From Oscarella lobularis (Eukaryota; Porifera; Homoscleromorpha; Homosclerophorida; Oscarellidae), in NCBI RefSeq assembly GCF_947507565.1, contig NC_089184.1, forward strand, positions 2,108,001-2,172,000: DNA of 64,000 nucleotides, read 5' to 3'. A program made the translations under genes and the position numbers. The notes beneath the pieces are model-generated. The model worked only from the letters and a program-made list of their open reading frames with translations. It was not told the DNA's origin and ran no database searches. The stretch's first letter is position 1. Each line of letters begins with the position of its first letter. Positions 30,301 through 39,854 of the stretch are shown here, piece by piece.

Positions 30301-31872
30301 AAAACGTTCTCTTCAATGTCTAAACGAAAGACTGTCAGAATCACCGGAAGAGATGTAATTGTTCAAGCTGACAGGAGCCTCTTTGCAAGAATGCTCGTCG
30401 TCGCCCAAAGCCGATGCTTTGACTTGAGAAGGGTGCTGTCTTACGAACTCGGACCAGTTCCATGGGCGATAGCAACCGTCGACGGAAATCCTGTGAAAAC
30501 GGCAAAGTCAAAATTGCTCGATATTGTTGAAAATGGTGTCTCTCCGGCAGAAAGTGTACCGCACGACGCAGCTTGGATGATTGATGCAATGGCCGTATTT
30601 CACAGCATAACGGCTCCTACAGCGACGTTTGCAGATTTGGCAAAATTAGTATTTGACATAATTACGGCACCTTTTCAGCAAGGATCGAGAAGAGTCGATT
30701 TCGTCGTTGACCGCTATCCAGCGGTAAGCATCAAGGGCAGAGAAAGAGAGCGCCGTACTGTGCTAGGAGCAGTCAAAATTAAAATAGCAGGCCGGACACA
30801 GAAGTGCCCTACCCAATGGAAAAAGTTTCTGTCCGTTGACTCAAACAAGGAAGACCTTACGAAATTTATGGCAAGGGAATGGTCCAGATCAGAATATGCG
30901 GAAAAGCTATACAACAGAACTCTATACGTTACTCACGGAGAGGTCTGCAGTCGATATACGAGTGACGATGGGCTCCAAATCATCGTCGAAGATATCGACG
31001 TCCTCCGTTCAACTCACGAAGAAGCTGATACTCGTCTGCTCCTGCACACTTCCCACGCCGCATCAGATGGCTATGCTGCTATTGTGATCCGCTCACCAGA
31101 CACCGACGTGGCCATCCTGACGGTCTCCCTAGCGAATCGGATTCCGAGTCATATCTACTTCCGCACTGGAACCAAAAGCAGAACACGTTTCATCGATATA
31201 AACGCCGTTCGAGTTAACCTGGGTGACGGGGTGTCTGACTCTCTATTAGGATTTCACGCATTGACCGGCTGTGATACAACTAGTGCCTTCAGGAGAAGGG
31301 GAAAGAAAGCGGCATTCGACATTCTTCGAGATGATCAGGACGGAATATCATGCCGAGGATTGCAGCGTCTTGGACAGGAGCTCGATGTTCCGGACGATGT
31401 CTACGCCATTTGCGAAACCTTCGTTTGCCGGATGTATGGCTGCAAGACGTCCAATTCTGTCAACGACGCGCGCTATCATCTCTTCTCATCCAGAGCTATT
31501 TCAGGAGAGAATCTCCCGCCAACACAGGATTGTCTGAGAAAACATATTGACAGAGCAAACTACCAAGCACTAATCTGGCAGTGTGCTTTGGAGCCTAGGC
31601 CGTCTGTTCCCATGCCAATGGGGCATGGATGGTACCTCAAAGGGGAAAGTCTTGAAGTGACTTGGATGACGCAAAGCCCGGCACCTGACGAGTTATTGCT
31701 GCTGGTGAACTGCCATTGCAAGACTGGCTGCAATTCAGGCAGATGTTCTTGCAGTCGCGCAAGAATGCCTTGCACGGATGCCTGTACGTGCAGTGACTGC
31801 ACAAACCAGCAAATAGCACACACAGAATGTGATGATTGTGAAAGTGACAATGACGATACTATTCTTAACTAA
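27364..31872 (+). CDS. 1502-aa protein: N-terminal zinc motif, FEN1/XPG-like PIN domain, C-terminal CXC motif
   Basis: A single uninterrupted frame. Residues 34-97 hold C34-x2-C37 and H94-x2-C97, a likely zinc site. The middle (about 120-1040) is mostly helical with no named domain that I recognise. Residues 1074-1304 reproduce the acidic residues of FEN1/XPG-type PIN nucleases in order: D1074 in MIDAMAVF, D1116 in VDFVVDRYP followed by a basic KGRERERR, E1219/E1220/D1222 in HEEADTRL, D1246/D1248 in SPDTDVAIL, and D1304 in LTGCDTT. Residues about 1450-1479 form one tesmin/TSO1-like CXC repeat (CHCKTGCNSGRCSCSRA..CTCSDC). The frame could start further upstream, at 27235, but a splice acceptor before 27364 favours this start. 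An AATAAA lies at 31884. Relatives occur as uncharacterised, often multicopy proteins in invertebrates, so it may be a transposon gene or a domesticated one. Nuclease activity is inference. Confidence 0.8.
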   Translation: MSGPPRKRANTAGGSADGSRQTRSSLPALDLSKCLLCQSEKKKASNRRVMEPLLRCTLDQAAETLLHAARVHRDVRVLLEIENADLHAKDIVYHATCYRNYTSPRSLELILKKELAEEKGGSPHQQAFLKLAQYLQDSLFGETASVMSMTELSSMYKQYLSDEGVPADNYRAHVLKARLVRHFGERLAFHRPRRQTQAQYVFSSSADPGQLLEDIQQKTEAAAATVMDVDETDVSAAEISSADETRCVYSAATIIRQAVINLKNKVPLPPARADLEVNRAQIPSPLYNFLCWLIAGDESAEELRIDSHVTLESPALQRRVLSIAQDIVFSATRGRVKQPKHVALAMTLKHVTGSAEAVTLLNRFGHGISESQLSEVDTAIAEEQIETQRLGETIIPSNIRQGSFVTLCWDNNDICEETPSGEGTTHCTNGIAVQRIVQCSERQDLPRKRGVPNRHKRSFCLPPVFDEVDYTAGRRGQPEAIAADLEDVTVEAGKEITISDFTWLISRILGANDESVNERRTQMTPGWTAFNVLTANNEIRRSAVGYLPAIPSSPTQMSTVYQLLLRSLAVANELCQESVVIVLDQAIYCKAQEILWKHKEQFSRVVLRMGAFHTCLTFLATIGRRFGDAGLADLMTEAGVVGSTAAAAVISGKHYNRAVRAHKIVMEALYRVLWRKFETHVICSHEDGRATITTDLRERILALQMSGFSHSDFNSIAQSDALRQLFGLFSQWVSEFRSPVSKLWVSYLDMVCLLLNFIRSSRIGDWKLHLRCIQKMLPWFFAYDRMNYSRYLSLYLCEMQALPKTHPEVHEQFLAGEFSVQRGENSFSQIPVDQTIEQTINRDSKTQGGIIGFSQKAGAVQRWILTAHQRPEMRSICREMAGLTQYERVHKECGGIRVDRDENAVEAVISALSSLIDPFEESNENNIVNITSGAIATDAITADLEGAFKLGHQRFLQFVAERVTSTTVLFSNPLSKLKLKTFSSMSKRKTVRITGRDVIVQADRSLFARMLVVAQSRCFDLRRVLSYELGPVPWAIATVDGNPVKTAKSKLLDIVENGVSPAESVPHDAAWMIDAMAVFHSITAPTATFADLAKLVFDIITAPFQQGSRRVDFVVDRYPAVSIKGRERERRTVLGAVKIKIAGRTQKCPTQWKKFLSVDSNKEDLTKFMAREWSRSEYAEKLYNRTLYVTHGEVCSRYTSDDGLQIIVEDIDVLRSTHEEADTRLLLHTSHAASDGYAAIVIRSPDTDVAILTVSLANRIPSHIYFRTGTKSRTRFIDINAVRVNLGDGVSDSLLGFHALTGCDTTSAFRRRGKKAAFDILRDDQDGISCRGLQRLGQELDVPDDVYAICETFVCRMYGCKTSNSVNDARYHLFSSRAISGENLPPTQDCLRKHIDRANYQALIWQCALEPRPSVPMPMGHGWYLKGESLEVTWMTQSPAPDELLLLVNCHCKTGCNSGRCSCSRARMPCTDACTCSDCTNQQIAHTECDDCESDNDDTILN

Positions 31873-31883
31873 CTAGGTAGTAA

Positions 31884-31889
31884 AATAAA
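31884..31889 (+). terminator. Polyadenylation signal AATAAA
   Basis: Lies 12 bases after the stop codon of the CXC/PIN gene. The position is compatible with a short 3' UTR. Confidence 0.5.
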
Positions 31890-33590
31890 CAGTACACCCT
31901 TGATTCTAGTCATCCATAACGAGCTTACCTTCAGCGATATGGAGATAACGTAGCTACGTAGAAAAATATGCTGCAGGATTGTCATCCATTTGTTGGCCAG
32001 CAGTCTATTCCTAGAAAATGTCAAACACAATGCTGACACGAATTCTCAGCGAGAGAGTACCTAAAATGCAATGAATTTCAGCCTCACAAACGACAGATTA
32101 GCCATTCGTCAGCGTGGAGAGCTCAAAGAGTTAGGAGAAATGCCCTTTCCCGCCCATCTACGAGAGGAACATACGGGACAATAGCAGTGATTCGCCAGAC
32201 AAAGATATCTCGCGAACGGACAATCTTCGAAGTTCTTAACCAAGCTCGCGTTGGTACTTTACCTCTGTAAAACACGTTGATGTTGTCAAATGCAGTTCGT
32301 ACTCAGAGTGCAACGACATGGAACGATATATGGGCGTGGGCCGGCGGACTATATATAGTCCCTCGTGGACAGACCGGTAGGCGTCTGTCCACCTTCTTGT
32401 ACGCCTACTCTATGTCCCTAACTCTTTGTACCTACGCGAACTATTTTCAGATACTATTGTGCGAGGGCATGCGCTACGAGGGCATGCGCTACGGCGCATG
32501 CCCGTACTCATTTGTGCTTACGATGAGGAGCCGAATGGGTCTCCTCGTTACATTTCCGCCGCCTCAAGAGGAGCTCGTCCTCGAGCGCAACGGGGCTCGG
32601 AGCTTCTCTCTTGGGCGCAGACCATACAGTGCACCCACGCATAAAGTTCCTCACTTTAAAGCGCGCTAGCGCCTTTGTCGAATGTCGTACGTCATCGGGA
32701 ATGACATCATTAATTCGAATCCTCTGTCCCGTAGGATTCCAATGATGTATGGCGCGTAGGCGTTCAACAAAGTACGTATATGAAGGTCACGTGCTGCTAC
32801 GTGATTGGCTCGTAGCGTATGCGACGGTTAGGTTCCCTTGGTGACGCCCTAGCGCGCTACCACTACTCTGATACCGTTTCTTCGTTTTCTACGTATTATG
32901 CGGGATGACAATTTCGTACTTGCATAGAAAAGAAACGGGCAGTACCACAGTAAATCGTTCAGCGCGTTTTACTGTCTTTTTTGGGGTGGGACCATGTGCG
33001 CGCGCTAGCCACGCCCATGAAAACGAATAACTTCTAAACTACGCGAAAGATTGAAAATCGCCTTGACCAATTTTTTTAGCTTTCCTTTTTATGTCGTTTC
33101 GCGTGGGTGCCGAATCGCGAATTGCTTCGTAGGCTCTAGAAAACGCCCTTAGCAACGATACTTCACAGCGAAATTGTGGGCAAACGAAGAATCAAACTCA
33201 AAATCGCTTCGACCAATATTTAGAAAAGTGTAGGCTGTTGCTTTCCGAAGAAAGAAGTAGAGTGGTTACCTAGGGATTGACGCCAGCAAACGGCGAAAAG
33301 TACTTTTGCAATATCGCGAAGGATTACTCTATCAGTATGCATGCAATCGACTAATCCTTCGACCAAATCTTAGAGAAAGTATGTCATATATACGCGAAAC
33401 GATAATAAATCTGAATGACGCGGCTAAATCCGGGGAAGGGTCACGTGGGAACCTTATGCATGGGTGCACTGTACCTCCGAAGCGGACGTTCTGGTGAAGG
33501 ACCGCCTGCCTCTCCACCAGGGTCAACGAATTTTTGCAACTCTTCCCTCCTTCCCTCAATCCAATTTTCGATGAGGGAGCCGTTTTTCCC
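31890..33590. other. No recognisable gene; short palindromic and repeated motifs
   Basis: Features visible are a GGGCATGCGCTACGA repeat with a palindromic core at 32465-32505, and a motif CGCTTCGACCAAT or its variants at 33060, 33205 and 33350. No protein domain is seen. The ORF at 32277-32669 lies over the palindromic area and has no family motif. Confidence 0.4.
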
Positions 33591-33619
33591 AAGGCGCCAA
33601 GCGTACTGCAGTCAGAAGA

Positions 33620-34180
33620 CGTACAACAGCCCGGTGCTTCTTGGCCCTTCGCTTTCGATTCCTCCTGGCGTTTTTCTTCCGGTTGCTCGTTGCAACGTTA
33701 TATCAGCTCCTGACCTCAACATAGATGTGGATCACGTAAAATGTCGCGGAAAACAGCAATTAATTAGAATTTATATTTTATTTGCAATTCGCTATTCCTG
33801 ATCTGCAATTTAGCTTTGGAATTTTTACTCGCCTTTTTAATTTATTGGAAAGTGCTTGTCGCACATTGGATGATCAACATCAAAAGGAAAAGGAAAAAGA
33901 ATTCATAAAAAGAGCAGAAAAAACGAAGCGTCTAGACAAAAAAACGGTCTCTTTTCTTCAGAATCTCACATGGTTTTGCTTATCTGGCCCGGACGAATAT
34001 CAAGAGAGAATAGAAGACATAAAAGCCGAAGTTAATCGACTTCAGCTGAAAGTAAAGATGATTCAGATAGTAACGCTGCACTCTCTGATCATTGCGGGGG
34101 AGTCGGCACTGTCCACGTTGCGGAATCCAAAGGCAAGCGTACTTTGGCTGCTCGTTTATGGGAAACCACGTGCATAAGAG
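33620..34180 (+). pseudogene. RAG1-like transposase, fragment copy 2
   Basis: It aligns with exons 7-9 of the gene at 21-24.6 kb. NVISAPDLNIDVDH ends at a GTAAAA donor (33736), as NVIAPALFDIELDH does at 23483. A second exon reads FSFGIFTRLFNLLESACRTLDD, a charged coiled coil, then KTVSFLQNLTWFCLSG, against SLGIFCRLFSLLMDACRSLDD and KAAFFLQELAWSCLSS in copy 1. Further down, near 34150, FMGNHVHK corresponds to FVGNHVQK. The protein sequences have diverged strongly, so this is a different lineage or an old copy. The zinc/RING half and the catalytic Asp/Glu exons are absent. Confidence 0.75.
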
Positions 34181-34679
34181 ACCCTCAGAGTTAGTCCCAT
34201 TAATATACTGTTTTCAAGTCAACTACTTCTAATTGTAGGAAGAGAATATGCAACGAATTTTCGAATCAGTCCGACTGCCATTTAGTGAAAGTTCCTTCAC
34301 TATCGAGCCACACTCTCTCAGGCGCCATTTGAGCATTTGGCCATGTTTCGTCTAGGAATGCTATAGGCCTTCATTCTTTTCGATATTTCCTATATTCTGG
34401 AAGATACTTATTTGTCGACTCAATGATATCTCGTCGTTCGTAAAATAAGACCTTGTCGCTACGCTTGGCTTACCTAATTTTCAGCTTCCGTAGGACTTTG
34501 TGAAGAGGCGATCGTCCGTACGGAAAATTTCCGTCTGATTTTTAATTTAGTCAGAATTTTGTCTAAGGTGGGGTATGATAGACTCTCGTAAAATGGAGGC
34601 ACTGTACGTCTTATTAATTAAGACCCTCATCACTGTAAGCTGACGCGAAACACTAAGTGAACTATCGATTTTACGAGAC

Positions 34680-34800
34680 GGAATTTATGCTCCACTAGGC
34701 GGAGTATCAATTCCAGCAGTTGGAATTTATCCTCCGCTTAGTACAGTAAAAATTCCAGCAAACGGAATTTATACTTCACTAGGCGTAGCGAGTTGCAGAC
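34680..34800 (+). repeat. Degenerate GGAATTTAT..CACTAGGCG repeats
   Basis: A unit like GGAATTTATGCTCCACTAGG followed by AATTCCAGCA recurs three times in about 110 bp, in direct orientation, with the inverse TTCCAGC/GCTGGAA elements creating small hairpins. Confidence 0.55.
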
Positions 34801-35127
34801 ACTTGTACCTCGGGGATTTCTTTTGTTTCCTCGTCAGAAAGAACGTAAAGAAAAAAAAAATGTTTCGAAAAACTCCTTCCTAATGACCCCGAGGAAAATC
34901 AGAATTAAACGGCCTCAATAAAAAATGTCGCAGGTCTCAAATAATTCTGACTGCACCTTTCCCGGATGGTTGCGTCTAAATGTAAAATGCTGCGTACACA
35001 ATTGAACATCAATCTCGACGGAGTTGTGCCTGTATTCAACCAATTTTGTTAATGCGTTGTGCGATGTTATGCAATTCTCCGCTTCCAGTTTCTCCAATTC
35101 TGATAATATTACTGCCAAATACAATTT

Positions 35128-35240
35128 TCAAATCGTCCAAGACAATTTCAAAAATCTTCTAAGAAGATTTTAAAAATGGTCCAAGACAATTTTAAATACG
35201 CCCAAGACTATTTTAAAGATAGTATAAGACAATTTAAAAT
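35128..35240 (+). repeat. Degenerate 26-30 bp tandem repeat (CCAAGACAATTTTAAA)
   Basis: Four to five units containing GTCCAAGACAATTTCAAAA or close variants follow each other. They are AT-rich and non-coding. Confidence 0.7.
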
Positions 35241-35559
35241 TTTGAAATGAGAACTACGGTGACATAATAAGTACCTAATGTAGAAATATAATATGAAAAG
35301 AAATAATAAATATACCGAAGACGTAAAATACAAGGACATACGTGTTGCAGTGGCTTCCACAAATTCTCATTTAGAGAAATAAAAGTCAATGTTTAAATAC
35401 GTTTGTAGATTTTCTTCTTACGTCCTTGTAGACTTTTGACACGTGAAACTTGAAAGATTAATCCAGCCTAAATAAAGGTGCTAAATGTTACTTTCTCGTT
35501 TCAGCGCTTCTCCCGCCTGAGGTTGCTGATATGGATCGGGTCCAGGATCGAGTGCAATC

Positions 35560-35915
35560 GCTGGTGAGAATTAAAACTATTTACGCAGTTATAATTAACT
35601 TTAAATTGGATCCTACCCTGAGCAACTCCGTGGTGCGGTGCTGGTACCAAGTGGCGGCGGAGGCATTGGTGATGATGGCGATGGTAGTGTTGCTAGTGAG
35701 AATTAGAACCAATCACGCAGTTAATCAACAATAAATTAAGATTGGATCCTACCCTGAAGATAGTCAGGTGGCTGTGGTGCAGGAAGTGGTATTTCTACAG
35801 GCAGTAAATTGATATTAAATTTAGATAGAATCCTACCCTGAAGGCATCACCAACATCATGTGGTCGTGGTAATTCTTCTACAGGCGAGAGTAAGACCAAT
35901 CACGCAGTAAATTAA
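35560..35915 (+). repeat. Degenerate 110-160 bp tandem repeat
   Basis: Three units each contain GTGAGAATTA or GAGAGTAAGA, CAATCACGCAGT and, in most units, GGATCCTACCCTGA. They are variable in spacing and carry no long conserved frame. Confidence 0.65.
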
Positions 35916-36433
35916 TAGCGTAGAATCAAATGACCTTCGGTCATCTAAGAAGAAAGAAACATAATGTCTATAATTTGAATAATCGCAATATTGTTATTTA
36001 CTTTCATTTGCTCAATTTGGTCCTTCAGTTTGTCAATTTCAATACCTTATCTTTTTTCTCATCATTGTCTAAAAAGCAAAATTTGCAAATAGTTACTATT
36101 AGTTACTATTAGAGTAACCGAATAATTGTCAGCTTCATTTGTCTCTAAAGTTTCTTATTTTCATCTAACAAGGAATATTTTGCAAAATCTGGCAACGTGA
36201 CCCGGAGAAACGGTCGGATCAAACGACCTTGTAGCCTCAGACCCTTTCCAGCGTGCTAAACGTGGGCGTGGTGGCTGCTTGAACCGTGTGGGCAGTATAC
36301 GGGGATCGAGCAACCGCTCCTGTTGCTCAATCGCTGATTCGCCGAAGCCCTAGACGAGTTATGACGAACCCAAAACTCTAATGGTTGGCGCACTTAGAAA
36401 TGCGCGCACGCTACCCAACTCTTTAACCTCAAC

Positions 36434-36660
36434 GGCCACCAAAGTGCCTCGAAAGAGACCCCACTTCTCGACGCCCGCAGAAATGAGTCGAGAACGTTCG
36501 TCGCCTTGTGCGACTATCCATTTACGTGTCGAGGGGAACTTACGCCGTTCTGATTTGTGGACGCAATGCGATTACGCCATTTCCTCGACACGCGAATTCG
36601 ACGAACGTTCTCGATTCATTTCTGCGGACGTCGTCTCTTTCGAGCGCATCCACCACGGCC
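36434..36660. mobile_element. Foldback (palindromic) element with 60-70 nt arms
   Basis: The arm 36434-36503 pairs with 36599-36660. The core 35 bp (36469-36503 against 36599-36633) has only two mismatches, and an 11-bp insertion separates it from an outer CTCGAAAGAGAC block. The loop region has a further weaker pair based on CGTGTCGAGG. The 230-codon open frame 36381-37073 runs across this foldback and the next palindrome, shows no domain, and is probably not a gene. Confidence 0.8.
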
Positions 36661-36798
36661 ACGTGTTTTTGGATTCTAACGACCTTGGCAGCGCGGCTGC
36701 CACGCACGTACTCGCGACTCTTTACGCTTTGAGTCGCTACTTTCGCCTCTCGCGTGACGAAAACAATGCCTGCAGAGTACAGTACTGTATGCGAACGA

Positions 36799-36890
36799 AG
36801 CGTGTTTGCGTGGGCGTTTCGCATAGCTGCAATTTTCCGATCGATCTTCAGCACCTCGTATGCGAAACTAGCACTTGCGCAAACACGCGT
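36799..36890. repeat. Second palindrome, 27-32 nt arms
   Basis: AGCGTGTTTGCG..TTTCGCATA at 36799-36825 pairs with TATGCGAAA..CGCAAACACGCG at 36859-36889. It is unrelated in sequence to the foldback at 36434 but lies only 140 bp away. Confidence 0.7.
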
Positions 36891-37299
36891 CGATCGCTGT
36901 TTATCGCCGACTCTCTGCTGAGATCGTCCCTGCTATTCCGCGGGGCTGGATGCCGAGTCCAGACTACAATAAAAGCTAAAAGCATCTTTCTCATCGTAGA
37001 TGTTCCTTGCGCAATGCCATGTCCACGCTCTGACGAATCACTTCTATTTTATTATCCGTTTTCGAATGCGTAGGTGCCTGCCGGATACCTTTGCCTGTCG
37101 CTTTCCGAGTCGCTAAAATAGGGATGCCAGTCCTGCTCCGAGTGCGTTGACCTGCCTGGCTCATAGTTAGTGTGCAAAATAATCAGGAAGTTCAACACAA
37201 GTGACGCTGTCTGCTGCAGCGTTGCGAATCCCCGGATAGCGCAACTTAGATTTCAATAACCGGTGACGTCGCCGTGTTGGCGTCGCTCGAGACTGTCGC

Positions 37300-38196
37300 T
37301 TAGTCCGTCGCAGAGACGTCGCACGTCTTTAAGAAAGTGCATTTGAGTTCTGCTGTAGCCTTATCAATGTGGCGACCGTGAATTGCCAGCTTCTCTTGAG
37401 TAGTGCAATATGTTGTCTCATCAAACATTAAAGCAAAATGCTCAGAATCCTTCAATTTTTCGAGAGTTCTTTTATCCAAGAGCTCAGATATAACGTAAGG
37501 CATCTCTTGTATCGATTTGGGACTGGTGTAGATAGCCGTTCGAGCTACTCTAATCTTATCTTTAATTTCTACTCTCAACCACGAAGGCAGATCTAGGATC
37601 GTTTCAAAATTGGTAGTTTGAGCCAAACGTCGCTTAGCAATGAAATGCCGACAACAAATTGCTTGCTCGATTCCTTCAGCAGGAACAACAGGATTTATAC
37701 CAGACGCAACGTTAGGCTTTGAAGCGAGACGCTCCAACTTTACACACGTTATGTGTGACTCGCATTCTTCGTGTCTAATTATACTTTCAAGACTCAATCG
37801 CGTACAGGGCTTCTTAATCCACGATTCGTGCTTAAATGGCCTCGCTCCAGAGCAGTGCTTCTGGCAAATACTACATGTCATGCCCCTTGTAGAACGATTG
37901 TACTTGAGTCAGCTTCTTCCCGTCAGCCACTCAATTTGAAATCGGAACGATCCCTTCGAAGTCGAACTCTTAGAAGTAACACGACTCGAAGTAGAAGCCG
38001 CTACGTGAATCGCATTCTCGGCAGTGTCGTCGTCATCTATAAGCTCGCCGTCCGCGTCGTTATTGTTGTCGATGAGCTCACCGTCTGCGTCGTTATCTTC
38101 GTTGATAAGCTCACCGTCCTCGTCGTTATCGGCGGCGATATCGACGACGAACTGTGACGAGCCTTCGTCGGCGTTGGATTCTTGATCAGAGACCAA
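37300..38196 (-). pseudogene. hAT/ZNF862-like (C17orf113-type zinc finger, DUF4371) transposase relic
   Basis: From 38196 the minus strand gives an acidic N-terminus with DGELI(D/N) repeats, then RFQIEWLTGRS, a TGA stop where the family has Trp, LKYNRSTRGMTCSICQKHC..FKHESWIKKPCTRLSLESIIRHEECESH (the C17orf113-type C2H2 module), and later LKDSEHFALMFDETTYCTTQEKLAIHGRHI, resembling the first catalytic-Asp region of hAT-derived DUF4371 proteins. The frame stops at 37300 well before the rest of a hAT transposase. The single stop and the 3' truncation make it inactive. Confidence 0.72.
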
Positions 38197-38389
38197 CCAA
38201 CTTGGGAGATTTGAGGCTGTTCTTCTTCCTCACTTTGAGGAGAGTGCGATTGCTCGGTTCGAGACCGCTTTCGAAAGTATTTCAGGAGAGACGTGACTCA
38301 TAGAAGAAGCTCTTGAGATAATCACGTTGAACAAACAGAAGAGAATCACAAGATTTCCGTAAACGACCTCAATAAGAGATGTGTACGCT

Positions 38390-38545
38390 CTGCCGCCTCG
38401 ATTTGAATAAGATAGCGTGCTCTCTGTACGCTTAAATGCTGCCTTTATGCTCGCGGTAATTCTATTTATATGGGTAAAAAGCAGCTCATATGGGTTCAAA
38501 AATGGGGAGTATGGGTTGATTTCCCCATTCCGCCCCATGTGGCAG
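38390..38545 (-). pseudogene. Tc1/IS630-like transposase C-terminal fragment
   Basis: The minus strand reads EINPYSPFLNPYELLFTHIN..IKAAFKR, the PYSP-x-LNP-x-E region that carries the third catalytic acidic residue in Tc1/IS630 transposases. Neighbouring sequence on both sides is not clearly related. Only this signature supports the call. Confidence 0.5.
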
Positions 38546-39217
38546 AACCCTGACGACGAAGTGGCTAAAGTGCCATTCAACGGCGACGAAGTACGGGGTA
38601 GTTTGGGAGAGTGGGAGCGTTCTCTTTGTAGAGACGATATGAGAAAGGCCGGCGTACTTCTCCTTGAATTCTAACGAAAGCTTCGTCCTCGTTCAAGCGC
38701 CACAACTGCTGCCAATGTCGTCGGACCCATCTTGTCTTGCTCTGGAAGAAAAATTCCCCGCTGGAGAAATCAATGCTCCATCAATAGGGGCGACATCGAT
38801 GAATATGGCCGTGGAAAATATCAGCATGACAGCCTCATTCATGACGACGACTTCTGCTGCCGAGCAAGAAATTGGGCTCGACAACACTCGAACCAACTAG
38901 GACAACCCAACATGACAGTCCACGACTTCCGGCAGTTCTCTCTTCTGCCCGATATGATGCAGAAGAGAGATAATGTAAATTTTTAAAAAAAATTATTTAT
39001 TTATTAATTTTGGTTTTCTTCGTTGCTCTATCGGAACGGAGACAAGCAGGAAGTCTCTACATCATCTTGGGTTCGAAGTTCGGCAGACGGGGCACAAGTC
39101 GACGTACAATCATGAATGACGGTAACGAACGGGACGACGTGAGGCTGTATCGTAAAACTTATATAGAGTATGTAGATACTTGCCCACATTCCGATGTGTC
39201 GTCTGTCTTCTAGTGTA

Positions 39218-39250
39218 CAGTGGGGTCAGAAAGGTTTCGGCACCTTCCAA
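39218..39250 (+). repeat. Tc1-like terminal repeat remnant
   Basis: TACAGTGGGGTCAGAAAGG.. resembles the common Tc1 inverted-repeat start CAGTG(G/T)..TCAAAAG. No matching right end was found before 39368, so it is a solo end or a chance match. Confidence 0.35.
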
Positions 39251-39367
39251 ATTTGCTCAGTTCATGGCTATACGATCCAAACTAGAGTCCCTGTCTTCTG
39301 AGAAGATTTACTGTCTTCCTCTGTAAAAAGTGTAGATCATGACGTCATCGTTACGTAGCCAAACGTA

Positions 39368-39851
39368 ACGATGACGTCGCATTTGTCGTATGATTTTCTT
39401 TACCTTCCATGCTCTCTGCGGCACTCTCTCTTCTTTCGGCAATCCCTATGCCGAAGACTCCTTGGCCAGTACGATCTACCACTGATCTTTAAGGTCGGTG
39501 ATCTTTTATACCGCCCGCAAAAAAGATCACCGGCATAAAAGATCAAATTGAAATAAACGTAATCGTCCTCTAAGGCACGCTGTTACGACGTCACTGCAAG
39601 CATTGACGGAGCTGCAAGACAGCAGGGCAGCTTCCATTGTTATTTTGCGCCCTAGCTAACAAGCTCCTGACAATTTGATCTTTTCGGCCGGTGATCTTTT
39701 TTGCCGGCGGCATAAAAGATTACAGGCCGAAAAGATCAGTGGTAGATCGTACTGGCGGAGGAGTCTTCGGCATAGAGATTGCCGAAAGAAAAGAGTGCCG
39801 CAGACAGCATTTAAGGTAAAGAAAATCATACTCCACATGCGACGTCATCGT
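39368..39851. mobile_element. 484-bp foldback MITE with ~185-nt arms, TA-flanked
   Basis: Left arm 39368-39550 and right arm 39670-39851 are inverted copies at roughly 85-90 % by eye, starting ACGATGACGTCGCAT. They share GATTTTCTTTACCTT, GCGGCACTC, TTCGGCAAT, GCCGAAGACTCC and CAGTACGATCTACCACTGAT. TA lies on both sides (39366-39367 and 39852-39853). Inner parts contain AAAGATCACCGGC palindromes. There is no coding capacity. Confidence 0.85.
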
Positions 39852-39854
39852 TAA

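Larger units (their letters stand above)
34181..36180. other. AT-rich DNA with degenerate tandem repeats, no gene
   Basis: No protein domain is visible. Local repeats are listed separately (34680-34800, 35128-35240, 35560-35915). The open frame at 34915-35124 on the minus strand has no known motif. Confidence 0.4.

Noticed and set aside
27509-31850. Several minus-strand ORFs opposite the CXC/PIN gene
   Set aside because: They are short antisense shadows of the 1502-codon gene, without motifs.
36381-37073. 230-aa ORF as a new gene
   Set aside because: It runs through two strong palindromes and shows no domain or codon regularity; a foldback element explains it better.
38690-38900. DDE region of a Tc1-like transposase upstream of the PYSPFLNP fragment
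   Set aside because: The frames there show no convincing D-E-x motifs; only the C-terminal signature can be supported.
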